This document shows positions 1 to 7,568 of a stretch of DNA of 17,380 bases, in pieces (the first letter of the stretch is position 1; every line of letters starts with the position of its first letter). This stretch comes from Verrucomicrobiota bacterium. Lineage in GTDB: Bacteria; Verrucomicrobiota; Verrucomicrobiia; Opitutales; Opitutaceae. Location of the stretch: assembly GCA_023433275.1 (NCBI GenBank), contig JAEZDN010000103.1:1-17380 (forward strand). Direction: 5' to 3'. Both the position numbers and the translations under genes were made by a program. The notes under the pieces are model-generated. The model did not search any database, was not told where the DNA came from, and saw nothing but the letters and a program-made list of their open reading frames with translations.

Positions 1-12
1 GACTTCTTCACT

Positions 13-63
13 GTTGGGGCGCGCCTCGTGCGCGCCCAGGGCGTGGTCAAGCCACGCCCCTCC
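13..63. repeat. Inverted doublet of class A palindromes (REP-like)
   Basis: Two short palindromes face each other one base apart. The left (13-37, plus) has arms GGGCGCGC and GCGCGCCC around CTCGT. The right (39-63, minus) has arms GGGCGTGG and CCACGCCC around TCAAG. Both match the class A pattern found intact at 11631-11655 (GTAG, then GGGGCGCGG, a short loop and CCGCGCCC). The window begins just outside this doublet, which suggests that the contig ends at a repeat. Confidence 0.7.
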
Positions 64-96
64 ACCCGCACGGCATGCGTCCGCTAAGGTACAGGA

Positions 97-123
97 CGCG
101 CGCGCCCGGAGCGCCGGCGCGCG
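97..123. terminator. GC-rich hairpin downstream of the OPT transporter gene
   Basis: The arms are roughly CGCGCGCCCGG and CCGGCGCGCG around AGCG, with one bulged C, starting 32 bases past the stop of the minus-strand transporter gene. No T-tract follows on the minus strand, so this may be a transcript-stabilising hairpin or another degenerate palindromic repeat rather than an intrinsic terminator. Confidence 0.35.
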
Positions 124-154
124 AGACCATGCCTCCCGCGATGCCTGAGTTCGC

Positions 155-2446
155 CTACCGCTTCGGCGTCGGCGCCAGGAACTTTTCCTTCGCGACGAAA
201 TACAGGAAACCACACAGCAACCCGTACGGGATCAGCGCGAGCAGGTCCGCATGCGGGCCGGCATAGAACGGATTGTTCTCCGCCGCCCACTTCGCCACCG
301 CGGCATCGAACTGATCCGTCACCCCGGCCAGGAACGCGATCACGATGCCCGCGATCGCGCCGCCGGCGATGTAACCGGATGCCAGCAGCACGCCGGGACT
401 CTTGTCGGTCTCCGCGGCAAAGGTCTCCGCGTTCATCGCCGCATAGGCCGGCTTCTTCTTCATCCACCGGTCCACCATCCAGCGAATCATGCCGCCGATC
501 CAGATCGGCAGCGACGACGAGATCGGCAGGTAAACCCCAACCGCGAACGCCAGCGCGGGCACGAACGACATCTGCAGCGTGATCGTGATCATCGCCCCAA
601 ACAGCACCAGCGCCCACGGGAGCTGCTGGTCGAGGATGCCCTTGATGATGTAGGAAACGAGCGTCGCCTTCGGGGCGTCGAACTTGCGCACCGTCGAGCC
701 ATCCGGCCGCGTCGTGTGCGTGCCGTTGATGCCGGGGTCGACCAGCCACACCGCCGCCCCCGCGTCATTCACCAGGTACTTGCCCGCCGGGCCCCCGGTT
801 TCGTCCGTCTTGTGCCAGGAATAATACGTGCCGCCGTCATCGCGCGCCTGCGGTCCCTGCAGGGATTCGCGATGCTCGAGCTTCGACACGTCCGCGCGCA
901 AGCCCGCCGGCGCCACCTCGGCCACCGGCACGTACACCGTCGCCGAGTCGTTCAGCTTCATCAGCACCGGTCCGAGCACCAGCGCCGAGGCGAACGCGCC
1001 GATCAGGATCGAATACTGCTGCAGCTTCGGCGTCGCTCCGATCAGGAATCCCGTCTTCAGGTCCTGCGAGGTCGTGCCGCCGTTGGACGACGCGATGCAC
1101 ACGATGCCGCCGATCGACAGCGCCATCACGTAGTAGGTCCCGCCGGTCCATCCCACCAGGAGGAAGATCAGGCACGTGAACAGCAGTGTCGCCACCGTCA
1201 TGCCCGAAATCGGATTCGAGGTGGAACCGATCTCGCCCGTCAGCCGCGACGACACCGTCACGAACAAGAATCCAAACGCCACGATCAACAACGCCCCGAG
1301 AAAATTCATGTGCAGCGAGGGCGCGAGCATGATGCCGGCCATGAGCACGAGGATCCCGATGCCCACGAACTTGAGCGACAAATCGCGATCGGTACGCGGG
1401 GTTTCGCCCGCCCCGCCGCCCGCCCGGGCCAGGCCGATGTCGCGCAGACCGCCCTTCAGCCCGTGCCAGATCGTCGGTAACGCCTGCAGGAGGCTGATCA
1501 ACCCGCCCGCCGCCACGCACCCCGCGCCCAGATAAAGAATGTACGCGCCGCGAATGCCGCCGGGGCTCATTTCCGAAATCGGCACCGTGCCCGGCGCCAA
1601 TGGGCCCGGCACGCCTTCCCCGAAAAACTGGATCAGCGGGATCAGCACGAGGTACGACAACACGCCACCCGCCGCCATCAGCCCGCCGATGTAGGGCCCG
1701 ATGATGTAACCCACGCCCACCAGCTCCGGCGAGATTTCCGCGCTCACCGAACCGGCCTTCAACGGCGCGCCGAAGACTTTTTCCGGCACATCCTTCCAGC
1801 CCTTGAACGCGATGTTCACCGTCTTGTAGAGCAATCCGATCCCGAAACCGGTGAAGATCACCCGCGCGCCGGGCGACTTGCCCAGCCCGGCCGCCTCGGC
1901 CGCCGCCATCTCGGCCTTGGCGGACGGTGACGCCGCCGCACGCGACACGTCGTCGGCGCCGGCCTTGAGCACCGCCGCGCAGGCCGTGCCTTCCGGGTAT
2001 TTCAACACGCCATGCTCCTTCACGATCAAGGCCCGCCGCAACGGGATCATCATCAGGATGCCGAGCAGGCCGCCCATCACGGCCACCAACATCACGCGGG
2101 TCAGCTCCAGGTCGAAACCAAGGATCAAAATGGCCGGCATCGTCACGCCCAGGCCGAACGCGATCGACTCGCCCGCCGAGCCGCCCGTCTGCGTGATGTT
2201 ATTCTCGAGGATCGTCGAGTCGCGCCCGCCGACCTTCGCCCAACCGCGGAACAACGCCAGCGAGATGACGGCCACCGGAATCGAGGCGCTCACCGTGATG
2301 CCCACCTTCAGGACCAGGTAGAGCGAGGACGCGCCGAACACCATGCCGAGGATCGCCCCGGTGATGACCGCGCGCAGCGTGAATTCAGGAATCTTGGCCG
2401 AGTCCGGGATGAACGGCTCGAATTTCGGGGAGGGCGTGACGGACAT
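155..2446 (-). CDS. OPT family oligopeptide transporter
   Basis: A 763-residue polytopic inner-membrane protein of the oligopeptide transporter (OPT) superfamily, which takes up small peptides or metal-peptide/siderophore complexes by secondary transport. The conserved N-terminal region is clear: a first helix at about 24-45, then ENNITQTGGSAGES at 81-94 and KYPEGTACAAVL at 149-160, both hallmarks of the bacterial branch. Many further hydrophobic segments follow. A soluble insertion at about 500-590, with the motif LVDPGINGTH, sits between late helices, as is usual in this branch. The length fits the family. The ATG at 2444-2446 is chosen because the protein begins with the normal short hydrophilic leader. 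No Shine-Dalgarno sequence is visible; a 12-bp palindrome (TTTCGCCCGAAA) lies 10-21 bases upstream. The gene appears monocistronic. The substrate cannot be read from the sequence. Confidence 0.93.
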   Translation of the reverse strand: MSVTPSPKFEPFIPDSAKIPEFTLRAVITGAILGMVFGASSLYLVLKVGITVSASIPVAVISLALFRGWAKVGGRDSTILENNITQTGGSAGESIAFGLGVTMPAILILGFDLELTRVMLVAVMGGLLGILMMIPLRRALIVKEHGVLKYPEGTACAAVLKAGADDVSRAAASPSAKAEMAAAEAAGLGKSPGARVIFTGFGIGLLYKTVNIAFKGWKDVPEKVFGAPLKAGSVSAEISPELVGVGYIIGPYIGGLMAAGGVLSYLVLIPLIQFFGEGVPGPLAPGTVPISEMSPGGIRGAYILYLGAGCVAAGGLISLLQALPTIWHGLKGGLRDIGLARAGGGAGETPRTDRDLSLKFVGIGILVLMAGIMLAPSLHMNFLGALLIVAFGFLFVTVSSRLTGEIGSTSNPISGMTVATLLFTCLIFLLVGWTGGTYYVMALSIGGIVCIASSNGGTTSQDLKTGFLIGATPKLQQYSILIGAFASALVLGPVLMKLNDSATVYVPVAEVAPAGLRADVSKLEHRESLQGPQARDDGGTYYSWHKTDETGGPAGKYLVNDAGAAVWLVDPGINGTHTTRPDGSTVRKFDAPKATLVSYIIKGILDQQLPWALVLFGAMITITLQMSFVPALAFAVGVYLPISSSLPIWIGGMIRWMVDRWMKKKPAYAAMNAETFAAETDKSPGVLLASGYIAGGAIAGIVIAFLAGVTDQFDAAVAKWAAENNPFYAGPHADLLALIPYGLLCGFLYFVAKEKFLAPTPKR

Positions 2447-2523
2447 CAGGGAGTGTTTCGCCCGAAACTAGGAAGCCCTATGACACGAGCGCAACCGCGA
2501 ATCCGTGAGTCCAAGTTCCGCAG

Positions 2524-2547
2524 GTAGGAGCCTGTTTACAGGCGATT
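2524..2547 (+). repeat. Class C palindrome (GTAGGAGC type, REP-like)
   Basis: Begins GTAGGAGC, then CCTGT, TT, ACAGG and CGATT. It is a near copy of the elements at 8713-8735 and 13033-13056, which are in the opposite orientation. The leading GTAG followed by an imperfect palindrome is the layout of REP elements mobilised by RAYT-type transposases. It sits just upstream of the probable promoter region of the OPT gene. Confidence 0.75.
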
Positions 2548-2585
2548 CCGCGCGATTCGGAGCGTGCGCAATCGAATTCTTCTAT

Positions 2586-2656
2586 GCCGGGGCGCGGCTC
2601 GCCCACGCCCTCGATCACCGCAGCGAGAAAAGGGCGCGGTCAAGCCGCGCCCCTAC
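2586..2656. repeat. Inverted doublet of class A palindromes
   Basis: The left element (2586-2610, plus) reads GGGGCGCGGCTCGCCC and then ACGCCC. The right (2632-2656, minus) has perfect arms GGGCGCGG and CCGCGCCC around TCAAG and ends in CCCTAC, the reverse of the GTAGGG start. The spacer is 21 bp, the same as in the doublet at 14433-14499. The right element continues with similarity to 14475 onward (AACTGCATC follows in both). Confidence 0.75.
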
Positions 2657-2706
2657 AGCGAACTGCATCTGCCCGGCCGAAAATCCCAACGCGCTCAGCC
2701 GTGTTA

Positions 2707-2730
2707 GTAGGAGCCGAGCTCGCTCGGTCC
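2707..2730 (+). repeat. GTAG-headed palindrome, class E
   Basis: Starts GTAGGAG, followed by arms CCGAG and CTCGG around CTCG. Same layout as class C but with a different stem. A related single element with another stem is at 9153-9176. Confidence 0.6.
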
Positions 2731-2956
2731 ACCCCGCGCCTTGCTTCTGCCACCTGCCTTCTTCCCTGTGTCTCCGTGCCTCTGTGCGCCCATTCTCTTT
2801 CCGTGAGCCCCCTGCCCACGAACAGAACCGGACTACACCAGCATTCTTGCGCACGGAGACACAGAGACTCAGGGAAATCCCATACCCAACCAGCGCAGTG
2901 CGAAAACCCTCACGCCCCATCCGCCGGGGATCAACCCAGGCCGATCCCATCGCCCC

Positions 2957-3922
2957 TCAACGCTTCCGCGTCTTCGCCTTCAGCTTCGCGTTTCGCGCGG
3001 CGAGCCGTTGCTTGATCAGCCAATAAAGCATCTCCATGCGCGGGACCGCGGCGCCCACCGACTTCGCACGCCGCACCGGCTCGCCCCAGATTTCCTCGAT
3101 CTCCAAATCGCGCCCTTCCTCGAAATCGATCAGGCTCGACGGCCGATACGCCGCCATCTTTGCGGTGCGTTCAAACTGCAGGTCCACAAACGACCGCGAA
3201 ATCTCGTGCCCGAATTTCGCGGCCGCCTCGACCACCTCCTCCATGAGCCGCCGGGCAAGCAAACGCATCCCATCATCCGCCAGCAGCAAATCCGTGGTCG
3301 TCCCCGCGACGATCGCCAGGCCATTGAACGGCACGTTCCACACCAGCTTGTGCCACCGCTGGAGTTCGAGATTGTCCTGCGCCGTGCATTTTACGCCGGC
3401 CCGACGCCACAGCGCCGCCACCGCATGCGTGCGCTCGCCCGCCGGCTTGCCGAACTTGCCAATCGTCATGAGTCCGGGAAACGAACACTCGACCACGCCG
3501 GGCGCCGTGCGCACACAACCGATGTAACAAATTGCGCCGATCACGCGGCCCGGCCCCACGATCTCCGCCACCGGCTCCTCGACGCCCAGCCCGTTTTGCA
3601 AAGTCAGCACCGTCGTGTCCGGCTTCAGCAAGGGCGGGAGCACCGTCTTCAACGATTCGTTGGCCGTCGCCTTGGTCGCGATCACCACCAGGTCACACGG
3701 CCCGATGTCGGCGCTCGAGCCATACACGTGCAACTTCCGCACCGCGAGCCGTTCCGTGGGGGCCTTTACCTTGATCCCGCGAGCCGTCAGGGCCGCCCGC
3801 CCGCTCCGGGCCAGAAAATGAACGTCGGCCCCGCTTTTCACCAAGCGCGCCCCATAATAGCAGCCCAACGCACCGGTGCCGATGATCGCGATGCGGGGGT
3901 TGTCAGGTAACGAGGTGCTCAC
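2957..3922 (-). CDS. panE: 2-dehydropantoate 2-reductase (ketopantoate reductase)
   Basis: A 321-residue cytoplasmic enzyme that reduces ketopantoate to pantoate with NADPH, the second step of pantothenate synthesis. The N-terminal Rossmann fold carries the nucleotide-binding motif GTGALG at 15-20 (IAIIGTGALGCYYGARL). TLQNGLG at 107-113 is the family motif before the substrate pocket. The catalytic lysine is probably Lys192 in RWHKLVWNVPFN, with Asn196/Asn200 nearby. SSLIDFEEGRDLEIEEIWG at 262-280 matches the C-terminal substrate-binding segment that holds the conserved Ser and Glu. The start is GTG (3920-3922) with GAGGT three bases upstream. The C-terminus is rich in Lys and Arg. panC lies 655 bp upstream on the same strand, too far for a tight operon but in the same pathway. 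Some relatives act on other 2-oxo acids, so the exact substrate is inferred. Confidence 0.88.
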   Translation of the reverse strand: MSTSLPDNPRIAIIGTGALGCYYGARLVKSGADVHFLARSGRAALTARGIKVKAPTERLAVRKLHVYGSSADIGPCDLVVIATKATANESLKTVLPPLLKPDTTVLTLQNGLGVEEPVAEIVGPGRVIGAICYIGCVRTAPGVVECSFPGLMTIGKFGKPAGERTHAVAALWRRAGVKCTAQDNLELQRWHKLVWNVPFNGLAIVAGTTTDLLLADDGMRLLARRLMEEVVEAAAKFGHEISRSFVDLQFERTAKMAAYRPSSLIDFEEGRDLEIEEIWGEPVRRAKSVGAAVPRMEMLYWLIKQRLAARNAKLKAKTRKR

Positions 3923-4577
3923 AAGACCTCAGTCGTCACAAAGATAGACACGTATTACAACACCGCAGTCGCTGCGCGGGGCCCGTCTTCGATGCGTTGT
4001 TCTTCACACCCGCCCCAGAGCCTCAGCTCAATACCGTCCCAAGCCAGCTTCCGTCGCGATTCGGTCCCCGCTCAGACCCTCGAGCCTTCTCCCTGGCCTA
4101 GCGGTTACCCGTTCTTTCCGATGGAGATAGCTGAAACCCACGCGATTCATCCTATCGTTATCACATTTGCTACCAGTGTCTTATAAATCACCTCCCTGCG
4201 CAGAGCCATCGTCAGGCGTCGCCGCGCCCCACTCGCCATCACTCGCTGTCAAAAGCGATGCGCCCCGCAGATCGAAATTTTGTCCGCCTGTTCACAAAAC
4301 CCAGAATCGCGCCATTTCAGAGCGTGCCGGGACGGCGGCTGACAAGTTATTCACAGCCCTTTTCTCACGTCGCGAAAACGAAATCTTATAGCTACGCGAC
4401 GCGCCGCTCGGAAGCTCTCGTCCGACCTCTCGCAAACACCCAAGCGTCGCACCAAGCTTACCACGCCGCTCCGCCTTGGAGCGCGGGCGACCCCGCCCGC
4501 GGACCGCATCGTTCTGCGACGAGGTCGCCGCAGTTCCAGGAGCGTCCTGACTTCCGACTCCCAGCGCGCCTGCCGCC
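3923..4577. other. Intergenic region, 655 bp, between panC and panE; no convincing gene
   Basis: Part of it (about 4120-4200 and 4330-4400) is less GC-rich than the surroundings. I see a DnaA-box-like TTATTCACA at 4347-4355, a dyad CGTCGCG / CGCGACG spanning 4368-4401 with a 20-bp centre, and a class B palindrome doublet at 4477-4538. Short open frames have no recognisable product. The AT-richer stretch could hold the panE promoter, but no clear -35/-10 pair was found. Confidence 0.55.
4477..4538. repeat. Inverted doublet of class B palindromes (TGGAGC type)
   Basis: Left element 4477-4502 (plus): TGGAG, then arms CGCGGGCG and CGCCCGCG around ACCC. Right element 4513-4538 (minus): on its own strand it starts TGGAA and continues CTGCGGCGACC, then TCGTCGCAG. 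The spacer is 10 bp. It lies 39 bp downstream of the panC stop codon. Confidence 0.72.
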
Positions 4578-5420
4578 TTACAGCGGCATGTTGTCCGTCA
4601 AACGCACTTCATCGACCCAGTACGACACCGCCATCAGGCACTGCCCGGGCACGATGTCCCGCACCGGGTCCATCGTCCGCGGATCGACCACCGAGATATA
4701 AATCACCCGCAGCCGGCGCTTCTGGCCGATGATGTGCGTGGCCTCGGCCACCAACCGGTCGGAAATCTTGACTCCCGCCTCCACCATTTCCTTCGCCTTC
4801 CGCAGGGCGCGCACCACCGCGAGGGCTTCCTCCCGCTGCGACGGCGTCAGGTAATTGTTGCGCGCACTCACCGTCATGCCATCGGCGTCACGCACCACGG
4901 GGCTCGTCACAATCCGCAGGGGCAGCAGCAAATCCGCCGCCACTTTCTTGATCACCGCCACCTGCTGCACGTCCTTCTCCCCGAGCACCAGCAGGTCGGG
5001 CTGCACGATGTTGAAAAGCTTCAGCCAGCACGTCAGCATCCCCCGGAACAGCACCGGCCGCGCCACGCCGCACAACGGCTTGCTGACGGCATCCTCCTGG
5101 ACGAGCGTCGAAAACCCCTTGGGAAACATCTCCTCGACCGCGGGCGTGAACAGGATCTCCACGCCCTCCTTCTCCGCCAGCATCGCGTCGGCTTCCGGCG
5201 TCCGCGGGTATTTCAGGTAATCCTCGCTGGGGCCAAACTGCAGCGGATTCACGAAGGCCGAAACCACGACCGCCGCGCCCTCCTCGCGCGCGCGCCGCAT
5301 CAGGCTCGCGTGGCCGGCATGCAGGGCGCCCAGGGACGGAATGAAGGCGATCTTCCGCCCCGCCGCCCGCAACGCCGCCGCCGCTTCGCGCATGGCCGGG
5401 ATGGTTTCGATTTTCTGCAT
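4578..5420 (-). CDS. panC: Pantothenate synthetase (pantoate-beta-alanine ligase), divergent
   Basis: A 280-residue cytoplasmic ligase that joins pantoate and beta-alanine with ATP, the last step of pantothenate synthesis. Family landmarks: IPSLGALHAGH at 27-37, the HxGH nucleotidyl-transfer motif; FVNPLQFGPSEDYLKYPRT at 56-74; GEKDVQQ at 147-153; and DGMTVSARNNYL at 180-191, the KMSKS-like ATP loop. The length matches the family. Some usually conserved positions differ: the common PTMGALH is PSLGALH, the RPGHFRG segment reads RPVLFRG (121-127), and the SSRN motif is SARN. It is therefore a divergent member, still with an intact HxGH. The ATG start has no Shine-Dalgarno sequence. It is followed after 655 bp by panE. 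Confidence 0.88.
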   Translation of the reverse strand: MQKIETIPAMREAAAALRAAGRKIAFIPSLGALHAGHASLMRRAREEGAAVVVSAFVNPLQFGPSEDYLKYPRTPEADAMLAEKEGVEILFTPAVEEMFPKGFSTLVQEDAVSKPLCGVARPVLFRGMLTCWLKLFNIVQPDLLVLGEKDVQQVAVIKKVAADLLLPLRIVTSPVVRDADGMTVSARNNYLTPSQREEALAVVRALRKAKEMVEAGVKISDRLVAEATHIIGQKRRLRVIYISVVDPRTMDPVRDIVPGQCLMAVSYWVDEVRLTDNMPL

Positions 5421-5614
5421 GAGGGAACGGACTTGAATAAGGCACGGCCGAGCCAGTTATCAAGCTTCGCATGGGACCCCGGTTTCGCGCCGATGCTTCA
5501 TGGCCGACCCACCTACCCCGTCGTTCCGTGCCGGTCGTTCATTCGGACTCATGCCCGCCCCCGTGGAACGCGACCTCAGGGCGCTGCACCGGCGGCCCCG
5601 CCGCAACGAGCTGA

Positions 5615-5635
5615 GGCCATCGCGTGCCGATGGCC
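5615..5635. repeat. Perfect 8-bp-stem hairpin
   Basis: Arms GGCCATCG and CGATGGCC around CGTGC. Arm and loop lengths match the palindromes of classes A and B, so it may be another member of the same set with a different stem. It lies 29 bp before the class B doublet at 5664. Confidence 0.6.
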
Positions 5636-5663
5636 CTTGAGAGCCGCAACTATCCATTGGGAA

Positions 5664-5724
5664 TGGAGCCGCGGCGACCCCGCCGCGGTACGGCCGCCAC
5701 GCGGGCGAGTTCGCCGCGGCTCCA
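5664..5724. repeat. Inverted doublet of class B palindromes
   Basis: Left element 5664-5688 (plus): TGGAG, then perfect arms CCGCGGCG and CGCCGCGG around ACCC. Right element 5701-5724 (minus): starts TGGAGCCGCGGCG on its own strand, with a less perfect second arm. The spacer is 12 bp. Confidence 0.75.
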
Positions 5725-5867
5725 GCACGTCCCTCGCATCATCGACGCCAGCCTATCTCAAAATACCATCCACATCGTTACCGTCATCCTGAGACCCAGG
5801 AGCAACCGCGGGGAGATTGCAGAGTAAGCAGCAATGGACTTCGAGGGCACAAAACATGTCCGCCAAC

Positions 5868-6040
5868 GTCATCCTGAACCGCGCGAACGATCCAAGGGAA
5901 AGCACGGACGTGCGCCGACCGCTTGGATCCTTCGCTTCACTCAGGATGACCATGGCGATTGTTTGAGGTCCTTCCCGTGCGACGACGGTTCACCGGCTCA
6001 AAGCTTGCCCAGTTCATCTTCAGCCCGGCGAAGGTTCCAC
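5868..6040. repeat. Dispersed repeat of about 170 bp with long inverted arms, copy 1
   Basis: Starts GTCATCCTGA and carries GATCCAAGG, then the complementary CCGCTTGGATCC, TTCGCTTCACTCAGGATGAC (ending 5950), so its first 83 bases can fold into one long hairpin. The remaining 90 bases (TTTGAGGT, CTTCCC, CAGTTCATC) are also shared with copy 2 at 14741-14914. An extra GTCATCCTGAG at 5783, preceded by CTCAAAATACCATC at 5753, looks like an inverted partial copy of the flank. Elements of the GTCATCCTGAGCGAAG type are widespread in several bacterial phyla and are a known source of false ORFs. Confidence 0.85.
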
Positions 6041-6185
6041 GTGGTCAGCGCGCGCCCGGTCTTTTTCCTTTCTCCTTCTTGAAACATGAGCTCGCCCCGC
6101 CCCAATGTCATAGCCTGCCGCGCGGTGCATTCATGCTCGCCTCCTCCTCGCCACTCATTACCCGCTACTCGCTCCTTTCCTCTCC

Positions 6186-7409
6186 ATGATCCGCATCAAC
6201 GAAAACTACTCGAAGCTCAAAGCCAGCTACCTCTTCGCCGACATCGCCAAGCGCGTGAACGCCTACGTCGCGGCCAACCCCGGCAAGCCCGTGATCCGCC
6301 TGGGCATCGGCGACGTGACCGAGCCCCTCCCCCCGGTCTGCATCGAGGCGCTCCATGCCGCCACCGACGAGATGGCCAGCCGCGCGACCTTCAAGGGTTA
6401 CGGCCCCGAGCAGGGCTATGCGTTTCTCCGTGAGGCCGTGCAACAACACGATTACGCCGCGCGCGGCTGCGATATCGCGGCCGACGAGATCTTTATCTCC
6501 GACGGCTCGAAATGCGATTGCGGCAACATTCAGGAAATCTTCGCCCAGGATGTCCGCCTCGCGATTCCCGATCCGGTTTACCCGGTGTACGTCGACACCA
6601 ACGTCATGGCCGGCCGCACCGGCGCCAACATCGACGGACGCTACCAAGGCATCACCTACCTCGATTGCACGCCCGCGAACGGTTACGTCCCCGCCATTCC
6701 CGGCGTCGCGACCGACCTGATCTACCTGTGCTTCCCGAATAACCCCACCGGCGCCGTCGCCACCAAGGCGCAGCTCGCCGCCTGGGTCGCCTACGCCAAG
6801 GCCAACAAGGCCGTCATCCTCTTCGACTCCGCCTACGAGGCGTACATCCGCGATCCCGAGATCCCGCGCTCCATCTACGAGATTCCCGGCGCGCGCGATG
6901 TCGCCATCGAGTTCCGCAGCTTTTCCAAGACCGCCGGCTTCACCGGCACCCGCTGCGCGTACACCGTCGTGCCGAAAAGCCTCATGGCCTACGACGCCGC
7001 CGGCAACGCGCACTCCCTGCACGCGCTCTGGAACCGTCGTCACACGACCAAGTTCAACGGCGTCGCCTACCCGATTCAGAAAGCCGCCGCCGCGATCTAC
7101 ACCGACGCCGGCAAGAAACAGACGGGCGACCTGGTCAACTTCTACCTCGCCAACGCCAAGCTCATCCGCGAGGCCATGACGAAACTCGGTTTCAGCTGCA
7201 TCGGCGGCGACAACGCGCCGTACATCTGGATCAATACCGGCCGCGACTCCTGGGAATTCTTCGACCTCCTCCTGAACCAGGCCCAGGTCGTCTGCACCCC
7301 GGGCGCGGGCTTCGGCAAATGCGGCGAGGGTCACGTCCGCATCAGCGCCTTCAATTCCCGTGAAAACGTGGAAGCCGCCCTCGCCCGCATCGCCGCCGCC
7401 CTGCGGTAA
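6186..7409 (+). CDS. dapL: LL-diaminopimelate aminotransferase
   Basis: A 407-residue pyridoxal-phosphate enzyme of fold type I that converts tetrahydrodipicolinate directly to LL-diaminopimelate using glutamate, bypassing the succinylase/acetylase branch of lysine and peptidoglycan synthesis. The PLP lysine is Lys248 in RSFSKTAGFTGTR. LCFPNNPTGA at 181-190 and the PLP-ring Asp214 in LFDSAYEAY are also present. The N-terminal NENYSKLKASYLFADIAKRV and the stretch IGDVTEPLPP at 41-50 are typical of DapL and separate it from ordinary aspartate aminotransferases. The length matches the family. The ATG follows a pyrimidine-rich leader with no Shine-Dalgarno sequence. Its own strand and repeat-filled flanks suggest that it is transcribed alone. 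DapL is known from Verrucomicrobia, Chlamydiae, cyanobacteria and plants, which fits the proposed host. Confidence 0.96.
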   Translation: MIRINENYSKLKASYLFADIAKRVNAYVAANPGKPVIRLGIGDVTEPLPPVCIEALHAATDEMASRATFKGYGPEQGYAFLREAVQQHDYAARGCDIAADEIFISDGSKCDCGNIQEIFAQDVRLAIPDPVYPVYVDTNVMAGRTGANIDGRYQGITYLDCTPANGYVPAIPGVATDLIYLCFPNNPTGAVATKAQLAAWVAYAKANKAVILFDSAYEAYIRDPEIPRSIYEIPGARDVAIEFRSFSKTAGFTGTRCAYTVVPKSLMAYDAAGNAHSLHALWNRRHTTKFNGVAYPIQKAAAAIYTDAGKKQTGDLVNFYLANAKLIREAMTKLGFSCIGGDNAPYIWINTGRDSWEFFDLLLNQAQVVCTPGAGFGKCGEGHVRISAFNSRENVEAALARIAAALR

Positions 7410-7431
7410 CCAGTCGCGTCACCGCTCTCTC

Positions 7432-7495
7432 TGGAGCCGGGGCGCCCCCGCCCCGGTCCTCCGTCGTGGCAGGGCGAATCCTCCGGATGAGCCGC
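7432..7495 (+). repeat. Composite 64-bp repeat (class B + class D palindromes), copy 1
   Basis: A class B palindrome (7432-7457: TGGAG, arms CCGGGGCG and CGCCCCGG around CCCC) is followed after 13 bp by a class D element (7471-7495: AGGGCGAATCC, TCC, GGATGAGCCGC). The same arrangement with the same 13-bp spacer recurs at 7569-7632. It lies 23 bp after the dapL stop codon and may also fold in the dapL mRNA tail. Confidence 0.8.
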
Positions 7496-7568
7496 ACACG
7501 GGAGGCTTTGCAGGCTCGTCCGCTTGCGCCGACCTAACGCGAGAGGTCGAACCAACGTCCGCCCCCAC

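Larger units (their letters stand above)
2447..2956. other. Intergenic region, 510 bp, filled with dispersed repeats; no gene
   Basis: It holds a class C palindrome (2524-2547), a class A doublet (2586-2656) and a GTAG-type palindrome (2707-2730). A stretch at about 2765-2880 has partly complementary arms (TCTCCGTGCCTCTGTG on the left, CACGGAGACACAGAG on the right), a type of low-information inverted repeat that often creates false ORFs rich in CLCVSV-like peptides. Open frames across this region are translations of these repeats and I do not call them. Confidence 0.7.
5421..6185. other. Divergent intergenic region, 765 bp, between panC and dapL; repeats, no gene
   Basis: This region separates two divergently transcribed genes, so promoters for both should lie here, but I could not identify a convincing pair of boxes. 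It contains a perfect hairpin at 5615-5635, a class B doublet at 5664-5724 and a large dispersed inverted repeat at about 5752-6040. Pyrimidine-rich sequence fills the last 60 bases before dapL. A minus-strand open frame at 5753-5953, whose translation starts MVILSEAKDPSG and later reads LGSFARFRMT, is a product of the inverted repeat and not a gene. Confidence 0.65.

Noticed and set aside
84..749. Minus-strand open frame of 221 codons at the left end
   Set aside because: It is an out-of-frame shadow of the OPT transporter with Arg/Gly/Ala-rich translation and no domain.
251..1480. 409-codon plus-strand open frame
   Set aside because: Antisense to the OPT gene; the His/Arg-rich translation is typical of a shadow frame in GC-rich DNA.
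2615..2950. 111-codon minus-strand frame between OPT and panE
   Set aside because: It is composed of class A palindrome and TCTCCGTGCCTCTGTG-type repeat translations (RTEARRHREEGR, LCVSV).
4347..4355. Replication origin suggested by a DnaA-box-like site
   Set aside because: Only one good box, no box cluster, no AT-rich unwinding region of adequate length and no dnaA/dnaN nearby.
5753..5953. 66-codon minus-strand frame with LSEAKDPSG and LGSFARFRMT
   Set aside because: It translates the dispersed inverted repeat; such peptides recur as false proteins wherever this repeat type occurs.
6165..7334. 389-codon minus-strand frame antisense to dapL
   Set aside because: Gly/Val/Asp-rich mirror translation of a clear dapL gene; no motif of its own.
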